Positions 7,821-17,021 of a stretch of DNA of 64,000 nucleotides are shown one piece after another (positions within the stretch are counted from its first letter, which is position 1; each line of letters opens with the position of its first letter). Origin of the DNA: Winogradskyella undariae (lineage in GTDB: Bacteria > Bacteroidota > Bacteroidia > Flavobacteriales > Flavobacteriaceae). The notes beneath the pieces were generated by a model. That model did no database searches. It saw nothing but the letters and a program-made list of their open reading frames with translations, and was not told where the DNA came from. The stretch spans positions 171,001 to 235,000 of the forward strand of contig NZ_JABTEL010000006.1 of the NCBI RefSeq assembly GCF_013285155.1. The letters run 5' to 3'. Both the position numbers and the translations under genes were made by a program.

Positions 7821-10800
7821 TTATTCAACTAATACCCATTCTCCTTTTTCTAATAAAGGAATGGCTTGTTTGTATTTAACGTCTTTGCTTTCTCCGCTCA
7901 TAACGTTCTTAATCGTTATTTTATCATTACGACCAATTTTTGGTTGATCTCTAACAATCGTTTCAACAACTTGTTGCTGTTGTTGTGAAGCTCCTGCACC
8001 TGCAGCTCTATTTTGAGAAGAACGCTCATCTAAATTAGGAATCTCATCTTTTTGAGTTTCTAATTTTTCTTGCTTACGTTGTTTTGCTTCTTGAATTGTA
8101 TTTGCTGTTTCCTGTGGAATTTCACCTTTAAATAAGAATGAAATAACATCTTTATTCACTTGGTCAATCATGGCTTTAAACAATTCAAAAGACTCAAATT
8201 TATAAATTAACAACGGATCTTTTTGCTCGTGTACAGCTAACTGAACCGATTGCTTTAATTCGTCCATTTTACGCAAATGTACTTTCCAAGCATCATCAAC
8301 AATTGCTAAAGTAATGTTCTTTTCAAAATCATTAATTAACTGTGTTCCTTTAGTTTCGTATGCTTTTTCTAAATCAGTTACAACTTGTAAGTTTTTAACA
8401 CCATCAGTAAAAGGCACCACGATTCTTTTAAAACGATCGCGTTGTGTGTCATATACATTTTCAATGACAGGAAATGCTAAATCTGCAGCACGTTGCATTT
8501 TTTCACGATAATGTTTAAAAGCGGCTTTGTAAATGATTCCTGCAATTTCTGTTGCATTCTTTTTCCCGAATTCAGCTTCAGAAATAGGTGATGCCATTGA
8601 GAAATAACGAATCAATTCAAATTCAAAGTTTTTAAAATCATTAGCGTTTTTATTGCTTTCTGCAATACCTTCAGAGGTATCAAAAATCATGTTTGCTAAA
8701 TCGACTCTAAGACGTTCTCCATGTAAGGCATTACGACGACGTTTGTAAATCACTTCACGTTGTGCATTCATGACATCATCATACTCTAATAAACGTTTAC
8801 GAACACCAAAGTTATTTTCTTCAACTTTTTTCTGTGCACGTTCAATAGACTTAGAAATCATACCGTGTTGTATCACTTCACCTTCTTTTAAGCCCATTCT
8901 GTCCATCATCTTAGCAATACGCTCAGAACCAAATAAACGCATCAAGTTATCCTCTAAAGACACATAGAATTGTGAACTTCCTGGATCTCCTTGACGACCA
9001 GCTCTACCACGTAACTGTCTGTCTACACGACGCGAATCGTGACGCTCAGTACCTACAATGGCTAAACCTCCTGCTTTTTTAACTTCATCACTTAATTTAA
9101 TATCGGTACCACGACCAGCCATGTTGGTTGCAATAGTAACTTGACCCGCATTACCTGCTTGTGCTACGATATCTGCTTCTTTCTTATGTTGTTTCGCATT
9201 TAAGACATTATGGTCTATTTTACGAATGCTTAACATTTTACCTAATAGTTCTGAAATCTCAACGTTAGTTGTACCAATTAATACAGGTCTTCCAGCTTGT
9301 GCTAAAGCAGTAACTTCATCAATTACGGCATTGTATTTTTCACGTTTTGTTTTGTAAACTAAATCGTCTCTGTCATCTCTAGCGATGGGTCTGTTGGTTG
9401 GAATTTCAACCACATCTAATTTGTAGATTTCCCAAAGTTCACCCGCTTCTGTAACCGCTGTACCTGTCATACCAGATAGTTTACGGTACATTCTAAAGTA
9501 ATTTTGAAGGGTTACTGTAGCAAATGTTTGTGTAGCTGCTTCAATTTTTACACTTTCTTTAGCTTCAATCGCTTGGTGTAATCCGTCTGAATAACGACGG
9601 CCATCCATAATACGACCTGTTTGCTCATCAACAATCATAACCTTGTTTTCCATAACAACGTAATGGTTGTCTTTCTCGAATAAGGCGTAAGCTTTTAGAA
9701 GTTGATTAAGCGTATGAATACGTTCCGATTTAATTCCGAAGTCTTTAAATAATTCTTCTTTAAGATCAGCTTCTTCTTCAGAAGATAAATTCTTGTTTTC
9801 AATCTTAGCGATTTCAATTCCTATTTCTGGCATCACGAAGAAATCGGGATCATCCTCACCTGAAAGGAATTCAACACCTTTATCAGATAATTCAACTTGA
9901 TTGTTTTTTTCATCAATTACATAATAGAGTTCTGCATCTACAATAGGCATTTCTCTATTATTGTCTTGCATGTAATGATTTTCTGTTTTTTGAAGTAATT
10001 GCTTGATCCCTTCTTCAGATAAAAACTTAATCAATGCTTTATTTTTAGGGATCCCTCTGTAAGCTCTTAATAATAAGAAACCACCTTCTTTAGTATCGCC
10101 AGCAGCAATCAGTTTTTTAGCTTCTGCTAAAACACCAATTAAATATTTACGTTGTACTTCTTCAATGGCATTTACTTTAGGTTTTAATGCATCAAATTCA
10201 TGTATATCTCCTTTAGGTACTGGTCCAGAGATGATTAATGGTGTACGTGCATCATCGACTAAAACGGAATCGACCTCATCTACAATAGCATAATGATGTG
10301 GACGTTGCACTAAATCTTCTGGCGAATTGGCCATGTTATCACGTAAATAATCGAAACCAAATTCGTTATTTGTTCCGTAAGTAATATCTGCATTGTAAGC
10401 TTTACGACGTGCATCAGAGTTTGGTGTGTGGAAATCGATACAATCGATACTCATACCATGAAACTGAAATATTGGTGCCATCCAAGCACTATCACGTTTT
10501 GCCAAGTAATCATTTACAGTTACTAGATGTACGCCTTTACCCGCTAGAGCATTTAAATATACAGGAAGTGTTGCAACTAAAGTTTTACCTTCACCTGTTT
10601 GCATCTCTGCAATTTTTCCTTGGTGCATTGCAATACCTCCAATTAACTGAACATCATAATGAATCATGTCCCAAGTAATTGGTTTACCTGCAGCATCCCA
10701 AGAGTTTTCCCAAATAGCTTGATCGCCTTCTAGGTTGACATAATCGTGTTCTCCGGAAATCTCACGGTCAAAAGCATTTGCTGTTACCGGTATTTGTGTG

Positions 10801-11177
10801 TTATGAACAAAACGCTTTGCTGTTTCTTTAACGACGGCGAAGGCTTCAGGAAGAATATCGTTTAAAACACCTTCGGTTATTTCGTAAATCTCATCGTCAA
10901 TTTTATCAACTTCAAGATAAAGATCTTCGCGAGCATCAATATCTTCAGTATTTTTTGCTTTTTCTAAAAGGTCTTCTTTTTTAGTATTTAAGGGTTGCCT
11001 GGCTTCTGCTATTTTAGCTTTAAACTCGGCAGTTTTTGCCCTAAGTTCATCGTGTGATAAGGCCTCTAAAGCTTTCTCGAAAGTTTTTATTTTTTCAACA
11101 ATAGGTTTAATGGCACTTACATCTTGTTTGGATTTATCTCCAACAAAAACCTTAAGTACTTTATCTAAAAAAGTCAT
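7821..11177 (-). CDS. secA: Preprotein translocase ATPase SecA
   Basis: Motor ATPase that drives unfolded proteins through SecYEG at the inner membrane. 1118 residues, longer than the roughly 900 of Proteobacteria, as usual in Bacteroidota because of insertions in the first nucleotide-binding domain (around 330-500). Walker A MQTGEGKT is at 192-199, the DEAD-type box is VDEVDSVLVDD, and motif VI is in QLRGRAGRQGDPG. The C-terminus ends QAIPLLEKGEWVLVE and lacks the CxC...HC zinc/SecB-binding tail. A glutamine run (SQQQQQV) lies in the C-terminal linker. It appears monocistronic, with its own terminator. Confidence 0.97.
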   Translation of the reverse strand: MTFLDKVLKVFVGDKSKQDVSAIKPIVEKIKTFEKALEALSHDELRAKTAEFKAKIAEARQPLNTKKEDLLEKAKNTEDIDAREDLYLEVDKIDDEIYEITEGVLNDILPEAFAVVKETAKRFVHNTQIPVTANAFDREISGEHDYVNLEGDQAIWENSWDAAGKPITWDMIHYDVQLIGGIAMHQGKIAEMQTGEGKTLVATLPVYLNALAGKGVHLVTVNDYLAKRDSAWMAPIFQFHGMSIDCIDFHTPNSDARRKAYNADITYGTNNEFGFDYLRDNMANSPEDLVQRPHHYAIVDEVDSVLVDDARTPLIISGPVPKGDIHEFDALKPKVNAIEEVQRKYLIGVLAEAKKLIAAGDTKEGGFLLLRAYRGIPKNKALIKFLSEEGIKQLLQKTENHYMQDNNREMPIVDAELYYVIDEKNNQVELSDKGVEFLSGEDDPDFFVMPEIGIEIAKIENKNLSSEEEADLKEELFKDFGIKSERIHTLNQLLKAYALFEKDNHYVVMENKVMIVDEQTGRIMDGRRYSDGLHQAIEAKESVKIEAATQTFATVTLQNYFRMYRKLSGMTGTAVTEAGELWEIYKLDVVEIPTNRPIARDDRDDLVYKTKREKYNAVIDEVTALAQAGRPVLIGTTNVEISELLGKMLSIRKIDHNVLNAKQHKKEADIVAQAGNAGQVTIATNMAGRGTDIKLSDEVKKAGGLAIVGTERHDSRRVDRQLRGRAGRQGDPGSSQFYVSLEDNLMRLFGSERIAKMMDRMGLKEGEVIQHGMISKSIERAQKKVEENNFGVRKRLLEYDDVMNAQREVIYKRRRNALHGERLRVDLANMIFDTSEGIAESNKNANDFKNFEFELIRYFSMASPISEAEFGKKNATEIAGIIYKAAFKHYREKMQRAADLAFPVIENVYDTQRDRFKRIVVPFTDGVKNLQVVTDLEKAYETKGTQLINDFEKNITLAIVDDAWKVHLRKMDELKQSVQLAVHEQKDPLLIYKFESFELFKAMIDQVNKDVISFLFKGEIPQETANTIQEAKQRKQEKLETQKDEIPNLDERSSQNRAAGAGASQQQQQVVETIVRDQPKIGRNDKITIKNVMSGESKDVKYKQAIPLLEKGEWVLVE

Positions 11178-11301
11178 AGTTAATCATTTGTAACGGATTG
11201 GCATTTGCCAATCTTAGTATTAATTTCAGTTAGTTGTTCTAAGATATCATTTACATCTTAGAACATATAGGTTATTTCAGATTAAAATGTATCCGAAAAT
11301 A

Positions 11302-11341
11302 AAAAAAGTCCCTCAGTTATAATAACGCAAGAGACTTTTTT
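11302..11341 (-). terminator. Intrinsic terminator after the DUF2795 gene
   Basis: Arms AAAAAAGTCYCT and AGRGACTTTTTT enclose a loop of about 16 bases. On the minus strand a stem ending in a T run follows the DUF2795 stop by 17 bp. It also separates that gene from secA. Confidence 0.7.
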
Positions 11342-11357
11342 GTGATAATTTTATATG

Positions 11358-11579
11358 TTAATATTCATCCTCATTCCAGAGGTAATCTTCGTCAGTAGGA
11401 TAATCTGGCCAAATTTCTTCGATAGAGTCGTAAGAATCTCCTTCATCTTCTATCGCTTGTAAATTTTCTACAACTTCTAATGGTGCTCCTGTTCTAATTG
11501 CATAGTCAATAAGCTCATCTTTTGTTGCCGGCCAAGGTGCATCACTTAAATAAGATGCTAATTCTAATGTCCAATACAT
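11358..11579 (-). CDS. DUF2795 domain protein
   Basis: A 73-residue acidic protein matching DUF2795: MYWTLELASYLSDAPWPATKDELIDYA, then RTGAPLEVVENLQAIEDEGD and a C-terminal acidic/aromatic tail ending in a YLWNEDEY-like segment. The domain is thought to be a small helical fold that may bind nucleic acid or another protein; its role in Bacteroidota is unknown. It is a stand-alone gene with its own terminator, upstream of secA on the same strand. Confidence 0.8.
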   Translation of the reverse strand: MYWTLELASYLSDAPWPATKDELIDYAIRTGAPLEVVENLQAIEDEGDSYDSIEEIWPDYPTDEDYLWNEDEY

Positions 11580-11846
11580 AATTGCGTGTAATTTAATTTT
11601 TGCAAAAATAATTTTTTAGTTGAATAATTCAAGAAAAAATCAAATTAATTAACTCTTAAAATAAATATTTTAATTTTTTGGTCTCGCTTAACATTTATAT
11701 TAGTGCATTTTGAATTCGATCAAATTTCACTTATAAATGTTTCATCATTAATTAAAAGAACGTGTAATCTTCAACTTTTGCTTTCGGACTAATTTTTTGC
11801 TTTTTTAGTCTTAAGCGTTTAAAATAATATTAGTTTAATCATCTAG

Positions 11847-11954
11847 GTTCTCGATACATTCTGACGAAAAGGTCAGAATACTCGAACTGACGATTATTAT
11901 TAAACTTTGTTCTCAATACATTCTGGCTAAAAGGCTAGAATAATTGAACTGACG
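11847..11954. repeat. Two solo B-type hairpin repeats with a different core
   Basis: Two copies (11847-11892 and 11909-11954) keep the outer signature of the GIY-YIG-associated repeats, GTTCTCGATAC at one end and CTCGAACTGACG at the other. Their core differs: ATTCTGAC-loop-GTCAGAAT in the first, ATTCTGGC-loop-GCTAGAAT in the second, again a hairpin. No A arm or nuclease gene is present. They lie just after the adenosyltransferase stop. The remaining intergenic bases 11580-11846 are AT-rich with no gene seen. Confidence 0.75.
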
Positions 11955-11963
11955 ATTATTATT

Positions 11964-12539
11964 TTAAGATTCTTTATTCGGAATCCATTTGATCTCTTCA
12001 GCTTGTAAGTCATAAGACAACTTCCGTGCCAACACAAAAAGGTAGTCAGATAGTCTATTGATATACATTAAAGTTTCGGGTTGAAACGGTTCTAAGTCAT
12101 TAAGGTGAGATGCTAAGCGTTCAGCTCTACGGCACACAGTACGTGCTATGTGACAAAATGACACGGTTTGATGGCCGCCAGGAAGCACAAAGTGCGTCAT
12201 AGGTGGTAGGCTGTCTTCCATGAGGTCTATTTCCTTCTCTAACTTCTCAATATCCTTGGTGTGTATTTTAGGGATATTTAAACGTGATTTACCATTTTTT
12301 AAGGTTGCCTTTTCAGGATCGGTTGCTAATATGGCGCCAACGGTAAATAAACGATCTTGAATATCCATCAAGGTGTTTTTATACATTGGGTTGATTTCTT
12401 GATCTCTGATTAAACCAATATGAGAGTTGAGTTCGTCAATGGTACCGTAACTTTCTATTCTTATATGGTGCTTTGGGACACGTGTGCCACCGAAAAGGGC
12501 AGTTGTGCCTTTGTCTCCTGTTTTTGTGTATACCTTCAT
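11964..12539 (-). CDS. Cob(I)yrinic acid a,c-diamide adenosyltransferase (PduO/MMAB type)
   Basis: 191-residue PduO-type ATP:corrinoid adenosyltransferase, which transfers the adenosyl group of ATP to cob(I)alamin to make coenzyme B12. The N-terminal ATP-binding motif is clear (KVYTKTGDKGTTALFGG), followed by YGTIDELNSHIG and the C-terminal ARTVCRRAER motif near residue 133, which carries the key arginines. The length fits the family. There are no other cobalamin genes nearby, so it probably serves B12 salvage for an enzyme such as methylmalonyl-CoA mutase encoded elsewhere. Confidence 0.92.
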   Translation of the reverse strand: MKVYTKTGDKGTTALFGGTRVPKHHIRIESYGTIDELNSHIGLIRDQEINPMYKNTLMDIQDRLFTVGAILATDPEKATLKNGKSRLNIPKIHTKDIEKLEKEIDLMEDSLPPMTHFVLPGGHQTVSFCHIARTVCRRAERLASHLNDLEPFQPETLMYINRLSDYLFVLARKLSYDLQAEEIKWIPNKES

Positions 12540-12598
12540 ATAAACAAAGTTAAGAGTTATGAGTTAAATGTTATGTGTTTGAAAATGTTTTTTTTATG

Positions 12599-12713
12599 GG
12601 TGAGATGGTGAGTTGGTGAGATGGTGAGTTGGTGAGATGGTGAGTTGGTGAGTTGGTGAGTTGGTGAGTTGGTGAGTTGGTGAGTTGGTGAGATGGTGAG
12701 ATGGTGAGACGGT
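12599..12713. repeat. GGTGAGAT/GGTGAGTT minisatellite
   Basis: About fourteen tandem copies of the 8-bp units GGTGAGAT and GGTGAGTT. The sequence is purine/T-skewed on the plus strand and the copies differ only at the A/T position. It lies upstream of the adenosyltransferase start and is a probable slippage-prone VNTR. Confidence 0.85.
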
Positions 12714-13127
12714 AATATAATTCGTAGACTCACTACATCACTACATCACCACATTACTACATCACTTTTTTTAAAGAAGAAATTAAAGGCTATAATAATA
12801 GCATAATTCGTAGGCTCACCACATCACCACATCACTACATCACCACATTACTTTTTTTAAAGAAGAGATTAAAGGCTATAATAATAGCATAATTGGTAGG
12901 TTCACCACATCACCACATCACCACATCACCACATTACTACATCACTACATTACTTTTTTTAAAGAAGAGATTAAAGGCTATAATAATAGCATAATTGGTA
13001 GGTTCACCACATCACTACATCACCACATTACTTTTTTTAAAGAAGAGATTAAAGGCTATAATAATAGCATAATTCGTAGGCTCACCACATCACCACATCA
13101 CCACAATCACCACAATCACCAAATTCT
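12714..13127. repeat. Nested VNTR: CACCACAT runs inside four larger units
   Basis: Runs of 8/9-bp units (CACCACAT, CACTACAT) alternate with four copies of a conserved block, TTTTTTTAAAGAAGAG then ATTAAAGGCTATAATAATAG and CATAATT(C/G)GTAGG. The blocks start at 12766, 12852, 12954 and 13032, so spacing is 86, 102 and 78 bp; the differences come from the number of short units. No gene is seen in this 600-bp gap. Confidence 0.85.
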
Positions 13128-13139
13128 CGTATCCCTTTT

Positions 13140-13829
13140 TTATGAATTAAAAGTATCACTCTCAATGACACCATCTCGTAAACGAATAACGCGCTTGGCA
13201 TGGGCTGCAATATCTTCTTCGTGCGTTACCATGATTACTGTGTTTCCTGATTTATGAATATCTCCAAAGAGTTTCATGATTTCCACACCTGTTTTAGAAT
13301 CTAAGTTTCCTGTTGGTTCATCGGCAAGAATGATTGAGGGTTTATTGACTAAAGCTCTTCCTACGGCAACACGTTGTCTTTGTCCACCAGAAAGTTGGTT
13401 CGGTTTGTGATCCATTCTGTCAGCTAAGCCTACATCATTTAAGACTTCTGTAGCACGTTCTTCTCTTGCTTTTTTAGAAATTCCGGCATAGACCATCGGT
13501 AAAGCTACATTGTCTAAAGCTGTGGTTCTTGGTAAAAGGTTGAAAGTTTGAAAAACGAATCCGATTTCTGTGTTTCTAATGTCTGCAAGATCATCATCAC
13601 TCATTTTACTGACATCCTTTCCATTTAGATTATAAGAACCTCCTGTAGGAGTATCTAGGCAACCTAATAAATTCATTAATGTCGACTTACCAGAACCCGA
13701 AGGTCCCATAATGGCCACATATTCACCACGTTTAATATCTAAATCGATACCCTTTAAGACATGAACGATTTCTTGTCCTAATTTAAAATCTCTAATGATA
13801 TTTCTAATTTCAATGACGTTGTCACTCAT
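13140..13829 (-). CDS. ABC transporter ATPase, MacB/LolD type
   Basis: 229-residue ATP-binding subunit of a type VII (MacB/FtsE/LolD-like) ABC transporter. Walker A is GPSGSGKST, the signature is [10 protein letters not shown], Walker B is [14 protein letters not shown], and the H-loop is in MVTHEED. These ATPases act with a FtsX-fold permease in lipoprotein release or in export of small molecules and peptides. No permease gene adjoins it: downstream are repeats and upstream is the methyltransferase, so the partner must lie elsewhere. The exact substrate cannot be told from the ATPase. Confidence 0.88.
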   Translation of the reverse strand: MSDNVIEIRNIIRDFKLGQEIVHVLKGIDLDIKRGEYVAIMGPSGSGKSTLMNLLGCLDTPTGGSYNLNGKDVSKMSDDDLADIRNTEIGFVFQTFNLLPRTTALDNVALPMVYAGISKKAREERATEVLNDVGLADRMDHKPNQLSGGQRQRVAVGRALVNKPSIILADEPTGNLDSKTGVEIMKLFGDIHKSGNTVIMVTHEEDIAAHAKRVIRLRDGVIESDTFNS

Positions 13830-13850
13830 AATTTTATATTTTTTGTCACC

Positions 13851-13908
13851 TTGAGCGCAGTCGAAAGGTCTTAAAAGTACAATTTTATTTGGTTTTTACT
13901 GCGCTCAA
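13851..13908. repeat. Inverted repeat TTGAGCGCAGT / ACTGCGCTCAA
   Basis: Perfect 11-bp arms at 13851-13861 and 13898-13908 enclose 36 bp. The left arm continues as GCGCAGTCGAAAGG, a sequence type that recurs in intergenic DNA of flavobacteria. It lies in the leader between the methyltransferase and the ABC ATPase, so it could be transcribed and fold. Confidence 0.6.
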
Positions 13909-13997
13909 CCTCACATACGATATTAGTTGTGAATCTACCTGTAAGATAAAAGGTTTTTGCAGTTGTTATATCATAAGACGCTAAAACAGTTAGGTTG

Positions 13998-14768
13998 TTA
14001 CAGTCTAATTTTAAAATGTTCTTTCTTTTGTTCTTTTCTAAAAAAAACGAAACCTAAATGAAAGGTATCTACAGTTACAGTTATGGCATCGTGATTTTTA
14101 ATGTAGTTCCAAGCTTCCGTCATGCCTTGAGACCAATAAATATCATCGAAAACAAAAATACTGTCGTTATGAATTTTAGGTAATAAGGCTTCGAAATATT
14201 TGATGGTTGCTACTTTATTATGATGACCGTCAAAGAAGATGAAATCGAAATTTGAATCTTTTAAATTGGGGATGGTTTCTTTGAAATCATCAATTATAAA
14301 TTCAACATTGTTAATGTTTTTTTGTTTTAATTGAGAGCTAGCAAAGGCTGAAGTATTTGGGCAACCCTCAATCGTGGTAATTTTAGTTTTAGGATTTGCT
14401 AGGGCTAGAGCGTAAGTGCCCATGCCTAACGAAGTTCCTAATTCTAAGCTGTTTTTAAAGTTGAAATATTTTGAAAGTCTGTAAAGTAGTTTGACATCTT
14501 TTATAGAACTACTAGAGGTACTGACCATTTTGCTTACTTTTCTTTGGTGCGCATCTAGAGCTTTAGAACCTTCTCCTAAGTCTGTAACTTGTAAAAGTGT
14601 ATTTGATTTCTTTAATTCCTTTTTATAAGTTTTTAACGGATTGTAGGCTTCGTAAAATGTCTTGTCATAAAGACATTTTGTGACAAAATTGTATACAAAA
14701 GGGGAGTGGACACCGTGTTGGTTGGTGGCTTTTGTTAAGAATTTTATGTAAGATTTTAGTTGGTACAA
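13998..14768 (-). CDS. Class I SAM-dependent methyltransferase (O-methyltransferase-like)
   Basis: 256 residues. A helical N-terminal part (1-100) is followed by a Rossmann methyltransferase core: motif I SLELGTSLGMGTYALALA near 110-127, an acidic end of strand 2 in ITTIEG, and FDFIFFDGHHNKVAT near 180, the metal/SAM-site signature of the O-methyltransferase class. The acceptor is unknown. It lies upstream of the ABC ATPase on the same strand, separated by about 170 bp containing an inverted repeat. Confidence 0.8.
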   Translation of the reverse strand: MYQLKSYIKFLTKATNQHGVHSPFVYNFVTKCLYDKTFYEAYNPLKTYKKELKKSNTLLQVTDLGEGSKALDAHQRKVSKMVSTSSSSIKDVKLLYRLSKYFNFKNSLELGTSLGMGTYALALANPKTKITTIEGCPNTSAFASSQLKQKNINNVEFIIDDFKETIPNLKDSNFDFIFFDGHHNKVATIKYFEALLPKIHNDSIFVFDDIYWSQGMTEAWNYIKNHDAITVTVDTFHLGFVFFRKEQKKEHFKIRL

Positions 14769-14790
14769 TGTTTTGGTTTTATTTTTCTCG

Positions 14791-14833
14791 CAGAGTTTCA
14801 GAGTTTCAGAGTTTCAGAGTTTCAGAGTTTCAG
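14791..14833. repeat. 8-bp tandem repeat (CAGAGTTT)
   Basis: Five direct copies of CAGAGTTT in the leader directly upstream of the methyltransferase start codon, which lies at 14768 on the minus strand. Copy-number change here could alter expression. Confidence 0.8.
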
Positions 14834-14918
14834 GTTCTCATTGTTTTAAAGTGACAGCGTTGCGGAGTTTTAAAAATGATTCATTTATTACTTTTATAAT
14901 GTCAAAATATTAGTTTTT

Positions 14919-15051
14919 CACCGCATCACCGCATCACCGCATCACCGCATCACCACATCACCATATCACCGCATCACCACATCACCACATCACCACATCA
15001 CCATATCACCAAATCACCACATCACCACATCACCAAATCACCAAATCACCT
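14919..15051. repeat. CACCGCAT/CACCACAT minisatellite
   Basis: About sixteen 8-bp units of CACCGCAT, CACCACAT, CACCATAT and CACCAAAT. The array abuts the stop codon region of the ABC-F gene at 15057. It is of the same type as the runs at 12714, 20579 and, in reverse complement, 12599 and 51413. Confidence 0.85.
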
Positions 15052-15056
15052 TTCAA

Positions 15057-16919
15057 CTACCCCTCTAATTTTTCAGACAATTCAAACCAACGTGTTTCCT
15101 TTTTTTCTATAGTATCAATAATGACCTGAAGTTGATCTGATAGTTTTGTAATTTCCTCTTGCGATAACTCCGGATTAAGAAACTTAGTTTCTAAAGCGGC
15201 TTTGTCTAACTCTAAAGATCGTATTTTAGACTCTAAGTTTTTGTGCTCTTTTTGTTCGTTATAATCTAGTTTGTTGACTTCGTTTTGTTTAGTCGATTTT
15301 GTGTTATCTGTTTTTGCGACAACTTCAATTTGTTTAGATTGACTGCTGTCATAAGCTCTAAAGTCTGAATAGTTACCAGGGAAACCATCAACAACACCTT
15401 CGCCTCTAAAAACAAACATATGATCTACAATTTTATCCATAAAGTAACGGTCGTGAGAGACTACTAAAAGCACACCAGGGAAATCCATTAAGAAATCTTC
15501 AAGGACATTTAGGGTTACAATATCTAAGTCGTTTGTAGGTTCATCGAGAATTAAAACATTTGGATTTTGAATTAAAACAGTACATAAATACAGACGTTTT
15601 TGTTCACCTCCACTTAGTTTTTCAACAAAATCCCATTGCTTTTTTCTGTCAAATAAAAAGCGTTCTAATAATTGCTGAGCACTAATTTGTCGGCCTTTAG
15701 CTAAGGGGATATAATCACCAAATTCTTTTATAACATCAATAACTTTTTGGTTAGGCTTAGCTTTAATACCGCCTTGTGTATAGTACCCAATTCTTACGGT
15801 TTCTCCAATGACTACTTTTCCGGCATCAGGTTGAAGGGTTTCAGTCAGTAAATTAAGAAAGGTCGATTTTCCCGTTCCGTTTTTTCCAATAATACCAATA
15901 CGTTCGCCTTTCTTAAAGGTGTATTCAAAATCCTTTAAAATAGTTTTGTTTTTAAATGCTTTAGAAACTTTATGGAATTCAATAATCTTACTCCCTAAAC
16001 GTTCCATATGGATTTCTAATTGCACTTGGTGGTCGTTACGGCGTTGGCTTGCTTTAGATTTTATTTCATGGAAATCTTCAATTCTACTTTTAGATTTTGT
16101 GGTACGTGCTTTAGGTTGGCGACGCATCCAATCTAATTCTTTTTTAAAGAGTTGTTTGGCTTTACCAACTTCAGTTGCTTGGTTTTCTATTCGGGCTTCT
16201 TTCTTCTCTAAATAATATGAGTAATTTCCTTTGTAGGTATGCAGCTGACCATGATCGAGTTCTATAATTTCATTACAAACACGTTCTAAGAAATAACGGT
16301 CGTGCGTTACCATAAAAAGCGTTTGTTGTGTTTTGGCAAAATAGTCTTCTAACCATTCAATCATTTCAAGATCAAGGTGGTTAGTAGGTTCATCGAGGAT
16401 AAGGATATCGGGTTTGCTTAACAAGGCTTGTGCTAAAGCCAAACGTTTTTTCTGTCCACCAGAAAGCGTTTTAACTTTAACGGTAAGGTCATCTAGTTTT
16501 AACTGCGATAAGGTTTGTTGGTATTGGGTTTCAAATTCCCACGCATTATGACGATCCATACCTTCAAATGCTTTTTGATAGGCATCAGCATCTTCAGGGT
16601 TTTGTAACGCATGTTCGTAGGCTTCAATGATTTTTAAAATCGGAATATCTGAAGCAAAGATGGTTTCATCAAGGGTTAATTCAGGGTTTAAATCGGGTTC
16701 TTGATCTAAAAAAGCCAATCGTAATCCTTTTCTAACGACTATTTGCCCATCGTCAGGCGTGTCTTTTCCAGCTAACATTTTAAGGATCGATGTTTTTCCA
16801 CTTCCATTTTTAGCGACAAAAGCGATCTTTTGATCTTTATGAATACTGAATGATAAATCTTTAAAGAGTACTAACTCGCCAAAAGACTTTGATATGTTTT
16901 CTACGTTAAGGTAATTCAA
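15057..16919 (-). CDS. ABC-F family ATPase, Uup-like
   Basis: 620-residue soluble protein with two ABC cassettes and no membrane domain, the ABC-F architecture that acts on ribosomes or nucleic acid. Cassette 1: AKNGSGKTS (about 35-43), LSGGQKKRLAL, LILDEPTNHLD. Cassette 2: GKNGTGKSTF, LSGGEQKRLYL, LILDEPTNDLD. The interdomain linker contains basic RRQPKARTTKSKSR. The C-terminal 80 residues form a predicted coiled coil (EQKEHKNLESKIRSLELDKA), as in Uup, which binds DNA and translation complexes. Regulatory and resistance ABC-F groups cannot be excluded from sequence alone. It is divergent from the polysaccharide locus, with 60 to 100 bp between starts. Confidence 0.88.
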   Translation of the reverse strand: MNYLNVENISKSFGELVLFKDLSFSIHKDQKIAFVAKNGSGKTSILKMLAGKDTPDDGQIVVRKGLRLAFLDQEPDLNPELTLDETIFASDIPILKIIEAYEHALQNPEDADAYQKAFEGMDRHNAWEFETQYQQTLSQLKLDDLTVKVKTLSGGQKKRLALAQALLSKPDILILDEPTNHLDLEMIEWLEDYFAKTQQTLFMVTHDRYFLERVCNEIIELDHGQLHTYKGNYSYYLEKKEARIENQATEVGKAKQLFKKELDWMRRQPKARTTKSKSRIEDFHEIKSKASQRRNDHQVQLEIHMERLGSKIIEFHKVSKAFKNKTILKDFEYTFKKGERIGIIGKNGTGKSTFLNLLTETLQPDAGKVVIGETVRIGYYTQGGIKAKPNQKVIDVIKEFGDYIPLAKGRQISAQQLLERFLFDRKKQWDFVEKLSGGEQKRLYLCTVLIQNPNVLILDEPTNDLDIVTLNVLEDFLMDFPGVLLVVSHDRYFMDKIVDHMFVFRGEGVVDGFPGNYSDFRAYDSSQSKQIEVVAKTDNTKSTKQNEVNKLDYNEQKEHKNLESKIRSLELDKAALETKFLNPELSQEEITKLSDQLQVIIDTIEKKETRWFELSEKLEG

Positions 16920-16991
16920 AGTTGTTTTTTTACAAAGAACGGAAATAAACCAAAAAGAATCGTATTAGTTTTAATATTAGTGTTGATAGAT

Positions 16992-16999
16992 TATATTTG
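16992..16999 (+). promoter_or_regulatory. Bacteroidota-type promoter of the polysaccharide locus
   Basis: TATATTTG matches the Bacteroidota -7 consensus TAnnTTTG. A TTTT element at 16969-16972 lies exactly 19 bp upstream, which fits the -33 position. Transcription would start about 15 bp before the ATG at 17022. The same TTTT-N19-TATATTT arrangement precedes the Wzm gene. Confidence 0.55.
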
Positions 17000-17021
17000 C
17001 CTCCTAAGATCTATAGTTACT

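Noticed and set aside
10409..10678. Plus-strand ORFs inside secA (also 8314-8511 and 8770-8967)
   Set aside because: They are antisense shadows of a conserved, intact secA with no own signals.
13851..13908. TTGAGCGCAGT inverted repeat as an operator for the ABC ATPase
   Set aside because: The GCGCAGTCGAAAGG word is a generic flavobacterial intergenic repeat and no regulator gene is adjacent, so it is listed only as a repeat.
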